Source: Neocallimastix lanati (nom. inval.) (Eukaryota; Neocallimastigomycota; Neocallimastigomycetes; Neocallimastigales; Neocallimastigaceae). Taken from it: a DNA stretch of 64,000 nt. The stretch is taken from assembly GCA_016946835.1 (NCBI GenBank), contig JACVTC010000142.1, forward strand, positions 245,001-309,000. The letters are read 5' to 3'. Both the position numbers and the translations under genes were made by a program. Below, piece after piece: positions 23,656 through 37,402 of the stretch. Under the pieces are notes generated by a model that saw only the letters and a program-made list of their open reading frames with translations, did not search any database and was not told the origin of the DNA. Within the stretch, counting starts at the first letter, position 1. Every line of letters starts with the position of its first letter.

Positions 23656-26600
23656 CTATTTCTCAATTTTCTTTAATGCTCTCCATTGTTTATTAATAGT
23701 TTGATGCCAACTATAAACACTATCAATATCTGGTGATGTAAGATAAAGTTGAGTTTTAGAATCACTTACAATTAATACAATATCTGTTTTCTTTGATTCA
23801 ATTTCTACAAATTCTGAGGAAGTACTTGAAAATGATGCTGGTTCTACGGTTGCATTTTCTAAATCTAAAACATTAACTAATATACCGTTTAATTTGCAAT
23901 AAATGAATAAATTATGAATAAGGTAGAACATACCAATTGAATCTGTAGTTTGATTCTTTTTAATATCAAGTACGGATGTAGAACTACGTTTATAATTAGA
24001 ATTCACGGAAGCTGGAGGTTGAACAAAGGTAGTATTTGTTGAAACAGAATGAATGGATTCGTTTGAAGACGATAGACGAGATCCGTTATTCATTGGATCA
24101 TAATATGTTCTTGAAGAAGAATTAGTAGTGGTAGTAGCCATAGAAAGTGCGGAAGAGCAACGTATATTTGGATTGATTAGATTTGGATTTCTTCCATGAT
24201 AATCATTTGATAATCGTTTATTCAATATATCATTACATGGGAAAATTGAGGAATCTGAGGTAACACTACGTAAAATTTGTAGATCACCTTTTCTTATTAC
24301 CTTAGCTCCTGGTACTCTAATTAATCCTTGAATTTTGATATAATTATCGACCATTTCTCCATGACTATCATTACTATCTAATCTAATATGTTTGGTAGTA
24401 ATTTCCAAGAGAATATGTTTTTCTTCACATTGCTTCATATAGCTGTTACAAGAAGCTACAACATTTTTCATTAATTCAGCTGCTTTTTCATTTACTTCTT
24501 TCTCTACTGGGTCATCTTTACTGTATTTAACTAATTGTTCTAAAAGCAAAAGATAACGCGGTAAACGCTGTACCGGCAATATTAAATAACCCTGTAAACT
24601 AAGTTGAGTATGATCTGGGCGAGCTGTACAACTCTTTAAAAAGTTTTTAAACTTCTTTAAACGTTTTTTATTGGAGCGATCAAATATAGGTAAATTAAGA
24701 ATATATGATGAACTTGATAAAGAAGGTATATGAACATTATGATTATTATTTGATTGAACAAGTGTTAAAAGGGTATTAGCTCCATTAAAAGCATAATAAT
24801 ATTTAGAATAAAAATTTTCAAATGATCCTGATATATCCAGGAAAAATTTGGATACTTTAGCATCACTACTATTACATACTGCTTCTAAGGGTGGTAAGAA
24901 GGATTTTTCATGGAAATTATAGATTTCTTCAATATTTGCAAAGACACCATTAAATTCATCTTGTTCTAATAGATGGTTTTTCTTTAGTGGTTCTATATAA
25001 ATAGTCATTAAATTCCTTAATTCATTAACGTAGGTACGTTCAGTACTTAATATTTCGTTGGTAATTTTTTCTATACGTTTTTGGGATTTAGTCATTGGTT
25101 TTGATATTTCTTCTTCCTTAATACTAGATGCTTGAAGATGCGTACTATTATTTCTTAATGTTACTTCATCATTATCTGAATTATCATTTAAGGTAAGCGA
25201 CTGATGAAGAGAAGAAAGGGATTGACGTTTGGAATCTGTAACTGAACTTTGAAAACTTTCTCTTGAAGATGTTCTAGTTGGTGGTGGAACTTCTACCTCA
25301 GGTTTGAAGAAATTGTAGACTTCTTCTGGTAAATTACCGAAAATAAGACTAGTTTCATCTTCATTAGTATTTGACGATGCTATAGAAACACGTTTATTAC
25401 TTTGAATACTATTTCTATTTGATTTTTGGTAATTGTACCGATTAAGCGTAATTAATGACCTACTATTATATAAAGTATTCTTTGCTCTAATAGAATGATA
25501 ACTTTCATCACCTCCATATAATATAGATGGATTACCAATCGGAATTATACTATGTTTAATTACACCACTAATTTTATAGTACGAATCTACTGGAGCTTCA
25601 TTAATAAGTGTTTTATTATTGATAGATGAACTTTTATTGATATCGGTAGTATTTGTTGTATTAGAATTACTGGTCATTGATGATGCAGAGGAAGAGGTTG
25701 AACTTAACGAAGATATTGAAGAGCTTGATGAGATGACTGAAGAGTATTTTTCTTGTCTAAGAGAAGATGCTTTTGGAGTAAATTTATTGGTATAAAAAAT
25801 ATTTTCTTTATCATTATCTTGATCCATTATATTTGAATTCAATAGTTCTGCTATATATAAGGAATCTTCATCATCATGAATCTTCAAATATTCATCTGAA
25901 CCATTACGCCTGTGATTATTAGATTTTGTCTTTGATGCATCAACACTTTGACTTCTTTGACCTTCTCTCCTATCTAAATATTTCTTTAAATATTTCCTTG
26001 TATTTATATTCCTTGAATAGATTAAAGGCATGTCATCATCCTCCATATCACGTCCAATACTGATTCTTGTTCTTCCTCTTGTTTTTTCATTCATTCCAGA
26101 TCCCATACGATAATCTGGTGATCTATTTCGTCCTTCTCTTCTATTATTACTTCTTCTACTTAATTCGGTATCAATGGAGTGTGATTTGTTTGAAAATTCT
26201 CGAGCCTCCTTGAAAATAGAACGACCACGTTCTGGTGGTGAATCGATTGAAATAGAAGATAATTCATTAATAGACAGATCTTGACTTTTCTTATTACGAG
26301 TATGTCTATTATTTCTATTAAGTGAAGAAGAAGTTCTTCTTGGCGGTTTATATTTAAGGATCCTTTCTGGTTTTTCATGTTTATTTTCAATCATTATTGG
26401 CTCGGTCTTCACAGTTTTATAAGGTTTTGGTTTTTTATTAATATCTAAACTTTCATTTACTCTACTGTACATTGTTAAAGGCGATGTAGCTCGAACTTGT
26501 GAAGAATTAGATGAAGTAGATAAAGAACGCATTGGAGGACTCGAAGTGGATACCGTAACCCCCATATGACTTGGACTAATAGGCCTTTCTTTATAATTTA

Positions 26601-29127
26601 ACTTATCTTTTGTTGCTGATGTTTTCATACTATCCTGATTTAACTTTTTTGTTAAATTTGTTGTTGATGATTTTCTAACAGGTAATGTTGGAATTGGAAG
26701 AGATGGTTTTATATTTTTACTAACTACCGCTATTTTACTGTTTTTTTCACCAATAGATGATTTCCTACCATTAATGAAATATTTACTTTTCTTTCTTAAT
26801 TTACTTTCAAATGATTCTTTTTTACTTTCGGTATCCGTACTAATATAACCATCAGAATCATAACTTGCATCGCTATCGTCTTCATACCTATTGAGTTTAG
26901 TATTAAAATTTTGATATATAATATCATTTTTATTTCTGAGGTATTTATACATTGGATTATCACGCATTCCTTCTGATTTCGAATTCATGTTAGTTTCTTC
27001 ATTGTTATTATTTTTAAAATTTCTATTAATACTATAGTTATCATCATCATCATCTTCATCGATTGTTTTTGAAAGTGAAGACGATCCAAATGATATCCTT
27101 TTTTTTCTTTGAATTTTATTTAAAAGTTCATTATCATTTCTTTCTTGTGGCAAAGAATTATCTATTTTTTGAAGAACCTTTTTATCAAATGCTATAGTAA
27201 CTGATGCTAAATCTTTATTATTAATAATGAGCTCATCTCCAGTTGTTGTAGAAATGCTTTCATCTAACTTTTCTGTATTAGTTGATGTTGTACTATTAAG
27301 TGACTGATTAGAGAAACTTAAATTATTATTTTTATACATAAAGTTTTGAGTATTATTAAATATCTTATTAAATGATTTTCCTGATGGTGATCTTACAATT
27401 TCTTCATTTATAGTAGATGAAATTTTTGTATTCTCAGATTTTTCTTTAAATGATTCATTTTTATTACTAATTTGTTCATTGTGTACTACTGTATTAACTT
27501 TAGATGGAATATAAGTTGGGATTTTTGCTTTAATATGATTTGGAGGTTGAGAAGTTGATTGAACTCTTATTTTTGCAGGAGAAAGTGGCCTCATTTGGGT
27601 AGGTGTTATTGGTCTCTGAATAGGAGAATGTGATCTTAATTCGGTAGGTGATAGAGACCTCATAGGAGATTGTGGTCTTAATTCAGTAGGTGATAAAGAT
27701 CTTATAGGGGATTGTGGTCTTAATTCAGTGGGTGATAAAGATCTTATAGGGGATTGAGGCCTTAATTCAGTAGGTGAAATCGACCTTAAAGGGGATCTAG
27801 GTCTCTCTTGCGGTATTATATGAGAAAATGACTGAGATGTTAATTGATTCTTGTTTATTATTTGCTTTTCATTTACTGCTAAATCCAGTTCGTTTGATAA
27901 TGATGACTTAGAAAATTTTATATCGTTGTCTTTTTTACTTTCGTTATTATTCCTTACTGAATTAATTATATTTATTTTTTCTTCCTTGCTATCTTTATTA
28001 CTATCATTTTCTTTACTACTATCATCATTATCATTTTTTCTATTATTGATTTTAATTTCATCATCAGTACCATTATTCACTTCATTATTGCTATTTATTT
28101 CATCATAACTGTTTGCAATTGCAAGCCATTCCTTATGCTCTTCCATTTGTTCAATCTTTGTCCTTGAAATTGAAAGCCATGAATTTGCACTAGTACTAAC
28201 TTTTTCTTTTGCCATTGCAAACCATCCTGGTGCTTTTTCTCTTGTAAATGAAAACCATCCTTTATTTTCTTCCTTATTTACATTTTCAATATTATTACTA
28301 TTTTCATTATTTTCATTTGATTTATTCTAAAAAATTTATTATTAAATAAAAATTAAAAGTGTAAATAAATAATTTATTTTTATAATACATAATCCCATTA
28401 ATAATCATAATTATTTATAAATTATAAATAAACTTATATTTAATAATATTATAAAAAAAAATTATTTTGAAATAATTTTATTTATAAATATTATAAAAAA
28501 TCATAACTATTATTATTAATTACCAAATCTTTATTTTGTTTATTTTCATTTTGTAAATTTTTTACAGAAGTTGGAATAGGTAATTTTGAATTTGAAATAA
28601 TAAGTGGGGATGATCTTGAATTTTTTAATAATGGTGAAGTTATTTTTGCAGGCTTAATTGGAGGTGCTGCTGGAATTTCATCTAATATTTGAATTTTTGG
28701 TGAATTTTCAGGATTTGGCTTATCCGATGATTTATTCATAGCATGGTGAGTTATTTCTTTTTGATTTTTTTTGTATTTGCTTACTTGTTGATGTAGTTAC
28801 ACTGCTTTCTGAATCTATATTTATTGATTTAATTAATGGAGAATGACTTTCCGGTATAGGTATTTTACTGTTACTATTAAATAATTGTGATAGTTCATTT
28901 TTTTTGGGTATTAAATTTGAGTGAGATGAAGCTTTATGCATTGTTGAATGAATTTCAAAAGGTGTTGTTATATTATCTTCTATAATATTTCCTTCACTTA
29001 ATGAATTTCTTTTTAATCTACCATCATTTATTCTACCATCAATTGGTACATTTGAATTTGCTGCAATTTGTTCAAAATATAATTTTCTTGCAGCAACAAA
29101 TGATGCTTTTGAAAACTCATTGGCCAT
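23656..29127 (-). CDS. Rho guanine nucleotide exchange factor (DH-PH)
   Basis: Large minus-strand gene. The 3' exon (28326-23656) holds a DH domain with its signature GYLILPVQRLPRYLLLLEQL and, at the C-terminus, a PH domain ending in the usual W-containing helix (SVYSWHQTINKQWRALK). The PH domain is split by a Ser/Asn-rich insert of about 100 aa. DH-PH proteins load GTP on Rho/Cdc42-type GTPases at membranes to steer actin, polarity and wall growth. The N-terminal 1000 aa are disordered, with a fourfold 14-aa repeat RPQSPIRSLSPTEL and four short tryptophan motifs. A canonical intron at 28523-28327 (GTAATT...TTTTAG, phase 0, far more AT-rich than the exons) joins an exon ending at 28524. Further upstream the frame starting MANEFSKASF (29127) is offset by one: either an extra A in an A8 run (28765-28772), or an intron 28784 to about 28670 with GTAAGC and CCAG/GCAG ends in matching phase. 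Predicted length is about 1700-1750 aa. Confidence 0.9.
27640..27800 (-). repeat. 42-bp in-frame tandem repeat in the RhoGEF gene
   Basis: About four units encode RPQSPIRSLSPTEL with little divergence. Each adds two SP sites, as for proline-directed kinases. Degenerate relatives follow (SHSPIQRPITPTQM, RPLSPAKI). Confidence 0.9.
28327..28523 (-). other. Intron in the RhoGEF gene
   Basis: On the minus strand it begins GTAATT and ends TTTTAG. It is 197 bp, nearly all A/T, against mixed composition on both sides. Splicing keeps phase 0 (...NKDL / NKSNEN...). The downstream exon reaches 37 codons upstream of the first in-frame ATG of the long frame, showing that that ATG (28215) is not the true start. 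Confidence 0.8.
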
Positions 29128-30572
29128 TGAAAATACAATTTTAAATATTACAAATATTACATATAAATGTATAAATGTCTCTGAATAAAGTATATAATTA
29201 AATATACCTAAAATTTAATTAAATCTATGATAAAACTTAATTTCCTTTTATTAAATAAATAAAAATCCTTTTTTTTTTTATTTTATTTTGTTATATTAAT
29301 ATATTTATTGAAATATAAATAAAAAGTTAATCGTTTATTAATGTTTGTATTTTTGTTAAATAAGTTCGAAATTTAAAAATTAATTTATTTAAAATACAAG
29401 TATTTATCTATTATTTTTAATTTTTTTAATTTTTAAACCAAAATTTTATATATATAATTTGATTATTATTATTATTATTAATGCATTATATATAAATAAT
29501 AGACTGAATAAAATATGCTTTTATTATTGTTAAGATATTAATATATGTTGAAATATTTTACAAATAAATAATAATATCTATGCATTTAAATTAACTTATA
29601 ATATCATTTTAATTTACAAATAAATATGCTGTAATATATTTTGTAATAACAAAAATTTATAATTAGATAATTGTAAAATAAATAAATAAATAGATAATTA
29701 AAAGTATTAAAGGATTTCTATTAAGCTAATTTGTTTAAATATAAGGATAAACTTTTATTTTAAATATTTTTAATATTTTTTATTTTTAATAATTTTTGTT
29801 TTAATAGAGAAGAGTAAAAAAAAAAAAAATATAAAAAATATTTAAAATTATGAAATTATATATATTATATTTGTATATAATTAATTATATAAATTAATAT
29901 ATATTAAAAAATGATCCTTAAATATATATGAAATAAAATTATTTTACTAAAATATATTTATTATTTTAATTAAGCGGTATATATAGCAATATATTTTATA
30001 TTAATTACATTATATATTAATTTAATTTTATATTCCATATTAAAAATTAATATTATCTCTTAAATGAAAAAATTTTTTGACTAATGGCAATTGTTATTAC
30101 TTTCCATATATGTTAATAAAAATTTATTAATTTTAATCGATTATTATTCCTCTATATATTACTATATTATATATTGAATGTAATTATATTGAATTTTATA
30201 TTACATATTAATATAATAAATTACTTTTTTTGTCGTTTTTTTTGTCTATTCTTTTTCTTGAACTAATAAAAAATTTTTATTCATAAATTTTAATATAAAA
30301 TTATAAAATATATGTACTAATATTACAATTTTAATTAATATTTATTATTAATAAAATAATAATAAAATTAATAATATTAATAATATTGTTTATTACTTAA
30401 TAGAATAAATGTTTTAATTTAATGTTTTTTTTTTTTTTTTTTTTTTTTTTTTGAGCACCCTAGTATTATTTATTAAAATATAAATGAATTATTACTTTTT
30501 CTTTTGTATAGTTTATATATTGTAATTGTAATATATTAATATAATTGAAATTTAGATTATTTATATATTTAC

Positions 30573-30700
30573 TTTTCAAATTATAAATATTAATATTTTT
30601 TTTACTTCAAATTATAAATATTAATATTTTTTTTACTTCAAATTATAAATATTAATATTTTTTGACTTCAAATTATAAATATTAATATTTTTTGACTTAA
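30573..30700. repeat. ~32-bp tandem repeat
   Basis: Four copies of acttcaaattataaatatta followed by a short T run. Units vary by a few bases in T-run length. Confidence 0.85.
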
Positions 30701-31442
30701 AACTTTATATTTTTTAAATTTTATTATAGAAAATTTTATAAAATAAATGATTATACCTTTTATATTAAAACCACCAATAAAATATCAAGCTATTTCAATA
30801 GTTATCAATATTTTTTAATATATAAATATATTTAATAAATTTATTTTCTGTTAAATTTTAAAGAATTAGAGTACTATATTAATATAATTGTTTTATTTAT
30901 AATTATTAGTTTTTATTTATAATTATTAGTTGTATTTTAATTTATAAAATTAATTTTTATATATTATATTATTTTATTATGAAGATAATATTTCATACCT
31001 AACTTTTATTTATTTTTTATAATAATAATAATAATAATAATAGTTTTTTTTTTTTTTTTAACTTTATTGTTTTTAAATTTTAATTTTCAGCTAATTTTTT
31101 TTTATATATTAGAAATTGTTGATTTCTATTTTTTTATTTTTTTATTATATAGTGATAATTATATATATCATTTAATACTTTTAATTGCAAGAATACAAAA
31201 AAAAAAAAAATAAAAAAAAAAAAATAGATTAAAAGTTTATTATTTTCAAAAAAATATTAAATTATACTATTTTTAAAATAAGTAGGTGATGTTTAAATTA
31301 TCTTTATAAAATTGAATCTAATATTATATTTTGTGTGAATTAATTGAATAAATAAATGTTTACTATTTGGAATAAATTGTAAAGGATTGATTAATTATAA
31401 CTATTTAATTTTATTTTTATTATTTTGTAATAAAAATAATAT

Positions 31443-31518
31443 TAGATAATTTTTTATTCAATTATATACTGGTATTGTTAATAAGATAATTTTTTATTCA
31501 ATTATATACTGGTATTGT
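31443..31518. repeat. 40-bp direct duplication
   Basis: agataattttttattcaatt through ctggtattgttaat occurs twice with no mismatch over about 36 bp: a recent duplication. Confidence 0.85.
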
Positions 31519-31559
31519 TAATACTTTTATTTATTTGAATTTTGATATGTATAAATAAA

Positions 31560-31590
<31 letters not shown>

Positions 31591-31845
31591 ATAAAAAAAA
31601 AAAACAAACATTATACATTAATTATTAATATTACTATTACTATTATTATAATTATATCTTTTCAAAATCTTTTATTATTATTAAATTTATATATGTATGC
31701 ATTTATTAAAATTTGTTATATATTAATATAAAAATATATGTTACAAAAATATTGTTTTTAATAGATAATAAATTAATAAATAAAGAAATAAATAAGTAAA
31801 AATCAAAAAAAGTTTTTTTATTGTATCTTTTATACATATATATAT

Positions 31846-31940
31846 ATAATCCTTTTCTTTTATTTTATTCAATCTGTTCTTTATATATATATATATAATC
31901 CTTTTCTTTTATTTATTTTTTTTTGTTTTATTCAATCTGT
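31846..31940 (+). repeat. Duplicated segment with satellite-core motif
   Basis: tataatccttttcttttatt followed by ttattcaatctgt(t/a)ct appears twice, about 60 bp apart. The motif attcaatctgtact is also the core of the satellite at 49690-50320 and of the solo unit at 5479. Confidence 0.65.
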
Positions 31941-32764
31941 ACTATATTTTCATATACTACTATTTATTTATTTTTATTTTTAATTTTATTTTTAATTTTA
32001 TTTTTAATTTTAATTTTATTGTTATTGTTATTGTAATTTTTATCTTTATCTTTATTTTTATATTTTCATTTCATTTCATTATATTTTTTTTTAAAAAGAT
32101 AATTTATTTATTATAAAAACAAAAAAACAAAAAAACATTGAAATTGCGATTCAGAATACTTTTTTTTTGTTCTAATGATATCCTGAAGGATAACAAATAT
32201 AACAAAAAAAAAAAAAAAAAAAAAAAGGATAAATCACTTAACTAGATGTAATGTATAACTATTATATTTAAAATTTAATAACTAATATAAAAAAATTATG
32301 ATAAATAATAGATAGATAAACAAATAATAAATAAATAAATTAATAGATGAATAATAAATAAATAATAAATAAATAATAAATAAATGTATAATAAATATAT
32401 AATGAATAGTAATATCAAGTAATCTAATTTCGCTTTTTTTATTTTTTATAATAATAAATTTTTAAAGTACAAAATAATGTTTTAAGACACTGTTTTGTAT
32501 TAATTTTATTCTGTAAATTTATAAATATAAATATTAAAAGAAAAATAAAAAATAAAAATAAATATATTAAGTGATTTAATATAATTATAGCCAATAGAAT
32601 TAAAATGATCTAGTAATAAATTGAAAAAAGTAGCAGATAAATATAATATATATCATATATAAATTTTTGTGCCACTAAAACTTTGTGGATTTTAAATTTT
32701 TTTAAACTGTAACATTTTTAAAGTTGATAAGGATATACCAATAATATTAAAGTTTTATAATAAT

Positions 32765-32971
32765 ACTTAAGAATTATGTAAGTTTGTTAAATAATATAAA
32801 TAGAAAAATAAAAAAAATTATATAATGAATATTATTTTTTTTTCTATATTTAAAAATTTACTTAATTCAAAAAGAAAAAATAAAGAAAAAAAATTAATAT
32901 TCATTATATAATTTTTTTTTATTTTTCTATTTATATTATTTAACAAACTTATATAATATAATTCTTAAGTA
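32765..32971. repeat. Fold-back element with ~70-bp inverted arms
   Basis: The left arm (about 32765-32833) and right arm (about 32897-32971) are inverted copies with only small indels: acttaagaattat, then taagtttgttaaataatata, then an A-rich part ending ttatataatgaatatta. The loop is about 60 bp. Both outer ends read ACTTAAG/CTTAAGT. This has the size and shape of a MITE or fold-back element; no clear target-site duplication is visible and no protein is encoded. Confidence 0.75.
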
Positions 32972-33070
32972 AATTTTTTATTATAGTTTAAGTGAAAACT
33001 TTTGATACAAAAAGACAAAAAACATACATATAATCAAGTTAATTAGAAACATAAATTATGTGTCTTTTGT

Positions 33071-33165
33071 AGAATAATAAATGAAATTTCATTGATAAAT
33101 AAAAAAGAAATCAGTATATTAAATGAAACTTTACTGATAAATAAAAAAGAAATCAGTATATTAAT
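33071..33165. repeat. 43-bp direct duplication
   Basis: Two consecutive copies of a unit containing gataaataaaaaagaaatca and gtatattaaatgaaac, with about three mismatches. Confidence 0.8.
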
Positions 33166-33479
33166 TTATATTAATATATTATTTTAATCATATTATTATT
33201 ATTACTATTACTGGTTACTCGTAACATTAAAATAAGTAATTTTATGATCTTTATTATTATATTTAAGATAAAGTTTCAACAAATAAAGTTGCCATTTTAT
33301 TGTAAATAGCAAATAAATTTTAATTATTGATATTATCTATTTTTATTATGAATAATAAATAAATAAAAGTAAAAAAAAAAAAAAATTTAAATACTAAATT
33401 AATTATATGAATAATAAATTGTGTATTTTTTATGATTTATTATTTATGATTTATTATTTATGATATATAATTCATAATT

Positions 33480-33850
33480 CATAGTTCATAATACATAATA
33501 ATAAATAATAATAAATAATATAAATAATATAAAAAATAAATAATAAATAATAAATAATAAATAATAAATAATTAATAATAAATAATAAATAATAATAATA
33601 AATAATAAATAATAAATAATAAATAATAAAAATAAATAATAAATGATAAATAATAAATAATAAATAAAGATAATAAATAATAAAAATAAATAATAAATGA
33701 TAAATAATAAATAATAAATAAAGATAATAAATAATAAAAATAAATAATAAATGATAAATAATAAATAATAAATAAAGATAATAAATAATAAATAAAAATA
33801 ATAAATAATAAATAAAAATAATAAATAATAAATAAAGATAATAATAATCT
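33480..33850. repeat. 7-bp array grading into a 54-bp higher-order repeat
   Basis: The first part is the common TAAATAA array. From about 33613 it becomes a 54-bp unit in three exact-period copies (aagata at 33667, 33721 and 33775). The 54-bp unit is itself built of 7-bp units with fixed variants, a small higher-order repeat. It makes a false 18-aa-period open frame on the minus strand. Confidence 0.85.
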
Positions 33851-33988
33851 AATTTTTTTAGTATTTACAAAACTAGCAAAATTATAACCATAAATAAAAA
33901 TACTCATCATCATAGTATAAGAACAATATAAAAATTATTTAACATAAATAATCAAAATGTTAATTAATAATGAAGAAAGGTTCTAATT

Positions 33989-34029
33989 AATATGTAACAA
34001 ACAAACAAACAAACAAACAAACAAACAAA

Positions 34030-34120
<91 letters not shown>
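33989..34120. repeat. Compound (AAAC)n-(AAAT)n microsatellite
   Basis: About nine AAAC units pass directly into about 24 AAAT units in the same register. The sharp boundary suggests one array in which a C-to-T variant spread by slippage. Confidence 0.9.
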
Positions 34121-34309
34121 ACATAAAGCAATTAATATAATTAATATAGTATTAATATTAAAAATAATAATAATTTATTAAAATATTAAAATTTTATTTA
34201 ATTAAATAAGTAAAAAAAATGACAGAGATTATTTCAACATCTAAAAAGAAATATAAATATAAAATTTTTTTTGAAGAAAATCAACAATAAAAAATATTAA
34301 ATAATTATA

Positions 34310-34358
<49 letters not shown>

Positions 34359-34847
34359 TTTTACAATAAAAGTTGTTATTATATATTAGTTTGATTTTAT
34401 AAAATAAATAAAAAAATATTAAATTAAAATGTATTCATAATATAATAAAATTTTCAAATCTATATTATGTTAGTATATAAAATTTTTATTAACAGTTTCT
34501 TTCTTTAATAATTGATATTTCTATTTATTATAAAAAAAATAATAATTGATAATTCTATTTATTATAAAAAAAATGAAGTATTGAATACAATAAATATATA
34601 TTAATATTTAATCAGTATTAGAATATCAATAAAGGAAGAAGATAAGCAATAAAGATAAATATATAATAGCAAAAAACGAAAAAAAAAACGAAAAAAAAAA
34701 TAAAAAAAAAAAATAAAAATATAATAAAATAAAATAAGAAATAAAAACAAATACAAAACAAACGAACTAAAATATATATAAATATATTAAAATCAAAATT
34801 CAAATATTTGTACCATTTTTACTAGGAAAAAAACATTAATTAACCTG

Positions 34848-36006
34848 ATGAAAATCATAAATTTTATACAGTATTTTTTAATTTTAATTCTAATAGTGGT
34901 TGATTCTGATGGAATGACCCTAAAACGCAAAAATGAATTAAAAGAAAAAACTAAACAAATGATATATCATGCCTTTAATGGATATATGAAATATGCATTT
35001 CCTATGGATGAATTATATCCATTAACTTGTAAAGGAAGAACTAGAGATTATGCTAATCCAGATAATTATGGAATTAATGATGTTTTGGGAAATTATACTT
35101 TGACTCTTATTGATTCCTTAGATACTTTAGCTGTTATTGGTGATAAAAAAGCTTTTCAAACTGCTGTTGAAGATATTATAAAAACCGTAGATTTTAATTG
35201 TGATTGTAAAGTTCAAATATTTGAAGTTAATATTAGAATCTTGGGTGGTCTTTTATCAGGTCATTTGTTTGCTATAAGTGATGACTACGGGGTAAAATTA
35301 GATAATTATAACAATGAATTATTAGATTTGGCATATAATTTAGGTAAAAGATTATTACCAGCATTCGAATATTATAAAAGTGAAATTCCTTTGACAAGAG
35401 TATGTACCTGTATATATTTTTTTTTTTTTTTTTTTTATAAATATTATACTTTATAATAATTGTATTTTAATTTATAAATTAAATTGTTACATTAAAGTAA
35501 AAAAAAAAATTGATTAAATATTATAAATAGAGTTTTACAGAGAAGAATCCAAAATGACAAAAATATAAAATATAGAATATGGTTTAAATCTTTAAAATAA
35601 AAATATATTAATAATTAAAATTATTTCAAAATTCATTTTATATAGGTTAATTTAAAAAAAGGTGTATTACCTAATGAAACTAATAATTGTTCAGCAGGAG
35701 CAGGTACTTTAATTTTAGAATTTGGAACTCTAAGTCGTTTAACAGGAGATATGAGATTTGAGGTAATATATTGTTATGTATCATTATAAAAAAAAAAAAA
35801 AAATAATTAAAAAAGCAATAAAATAATAATTAATTACATTTTGAATAATTATGCTTCTATAATATATAAGAAATTATTCATAAATATTATATTTTATTAT
35901 GTTATGTTTTTATTAAATATCAAATTATAAATAATTTAACTAGTTTTACTAATTTTTTTTTTTTTTTTTTTTTTTTTTATTATATGTTTAAATATTACAA
36001 AATGTA

Positions 36007-36043
<37 letters not shown>

Positions 36044-37344
36044 ATTTATTTAAATACAAAAGAATTACGCACGGAAGGTATAATTGTCGTATATATAATG
36101 ATATAATTGTAAAGAGTAATAATTATTAGATAATATACTTAATTATTATAATTATTATTTATTTATTTATTTATTTATTATAACAATTTTTTATATAATT
36201 TTTTTTTAAATAAATGCATAAATAAATGCATAAATAAATAAATAAATAAATAAATTAGGCATTATTTAAATTATGGAATAAACGTTCAAAATTAGATCTC
36301 GTTGGTAATACAATTAATTCATCTTCTTCAAAAGTAAAAATAATAGAAATGAATTTATAAAAATATATTGATTTTTTTTAAAAAATTTGAATCATAATTA
36401 ATAATTGATTTATATTATAATTATATATTTTAGTGGGAAAATACTATTTCAGGAATTGGTGCTGGTATAGATTCTTTATTGTAGGGACTTTAATATAAAA
36501 AAACAATTAATCAATAAAAATATTACATTAAAAATATTAATAATTATATATATATATATAAATTATATATTGGATTAAAATATTTATATTTAAAAAAGTG
36601 AATACATGTTTAAAGCTTATATTTTATTTGGAGATCCTGATTACCTAAAAATGTTTAATGATTCTTACAAGGCTATTCTAAAGTATGTGAAAGATCAAGA
36701 TGGCGTTTATGTAAATGTAAATATGGATACTGGATTTTCTGTTTCATCTAATATGGATGGGTATAAAAATAATTTATATTTTGAATCAATTATAGTATTA
36801 ATGTCTATTATTTATTTATTAATATGTTTTTAAAATATAATTCATTAATTTTAAATTATAATTAGTTTATCAGCATTTTTTCCCGGGTTACAAGTAAATG
36901 ATAATGATAATAATAAAATTAATATTAATTATTATGCTTATTGATTCATAAAATAATGTATTTATATAATTTTATTTTATTATACTATTAATAAGGTTTT
37001 AATAGGTGATATACCTAATGCTATTCATCTTCATCAAATATTTGCAGAATTATGGAATAAATATCATGCTATACCTGAGGTATTTAATTTTAATAAAAAA
37101 GAGGTTGAAAATGATTATTATTTGTTAAGACCGTATGTATAACCTATAACCTATAATATATATAAATAACAATATATATATATGTATTAAATAATGAACT
37201 TAAATATTTAATATTAACAATTAAAATGTTATTTTAATAATAATAATAATAATAATAAAATCAATAGTGAATTTATTGAATCCAATTATATGCTTTATCA
37301 GGTAATTTATATATATTATATAGATACTTTTTCACCTTAAATTT

Positions 37345-37402
<58 letters not shown>

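Larger units (their letters stand above)
29128..34847. other. Divergent intergenic region between RhoGEF and EDEM
   Basis: The two genes are transcribed away from each other, so both promoters lie in this 5.7 kb. No coding frame is supportable. The DNA holds several direct repeats (30573-30700, 31443-31518, 31846-31940, 33071-33165), a large fold-back (32765-32971), 7-bp and 54-bp arrays (33480-33850) and an AAAC/AAAT microsatellite (33989-34120). I see no defined promoter element. Confidence 0.75.
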
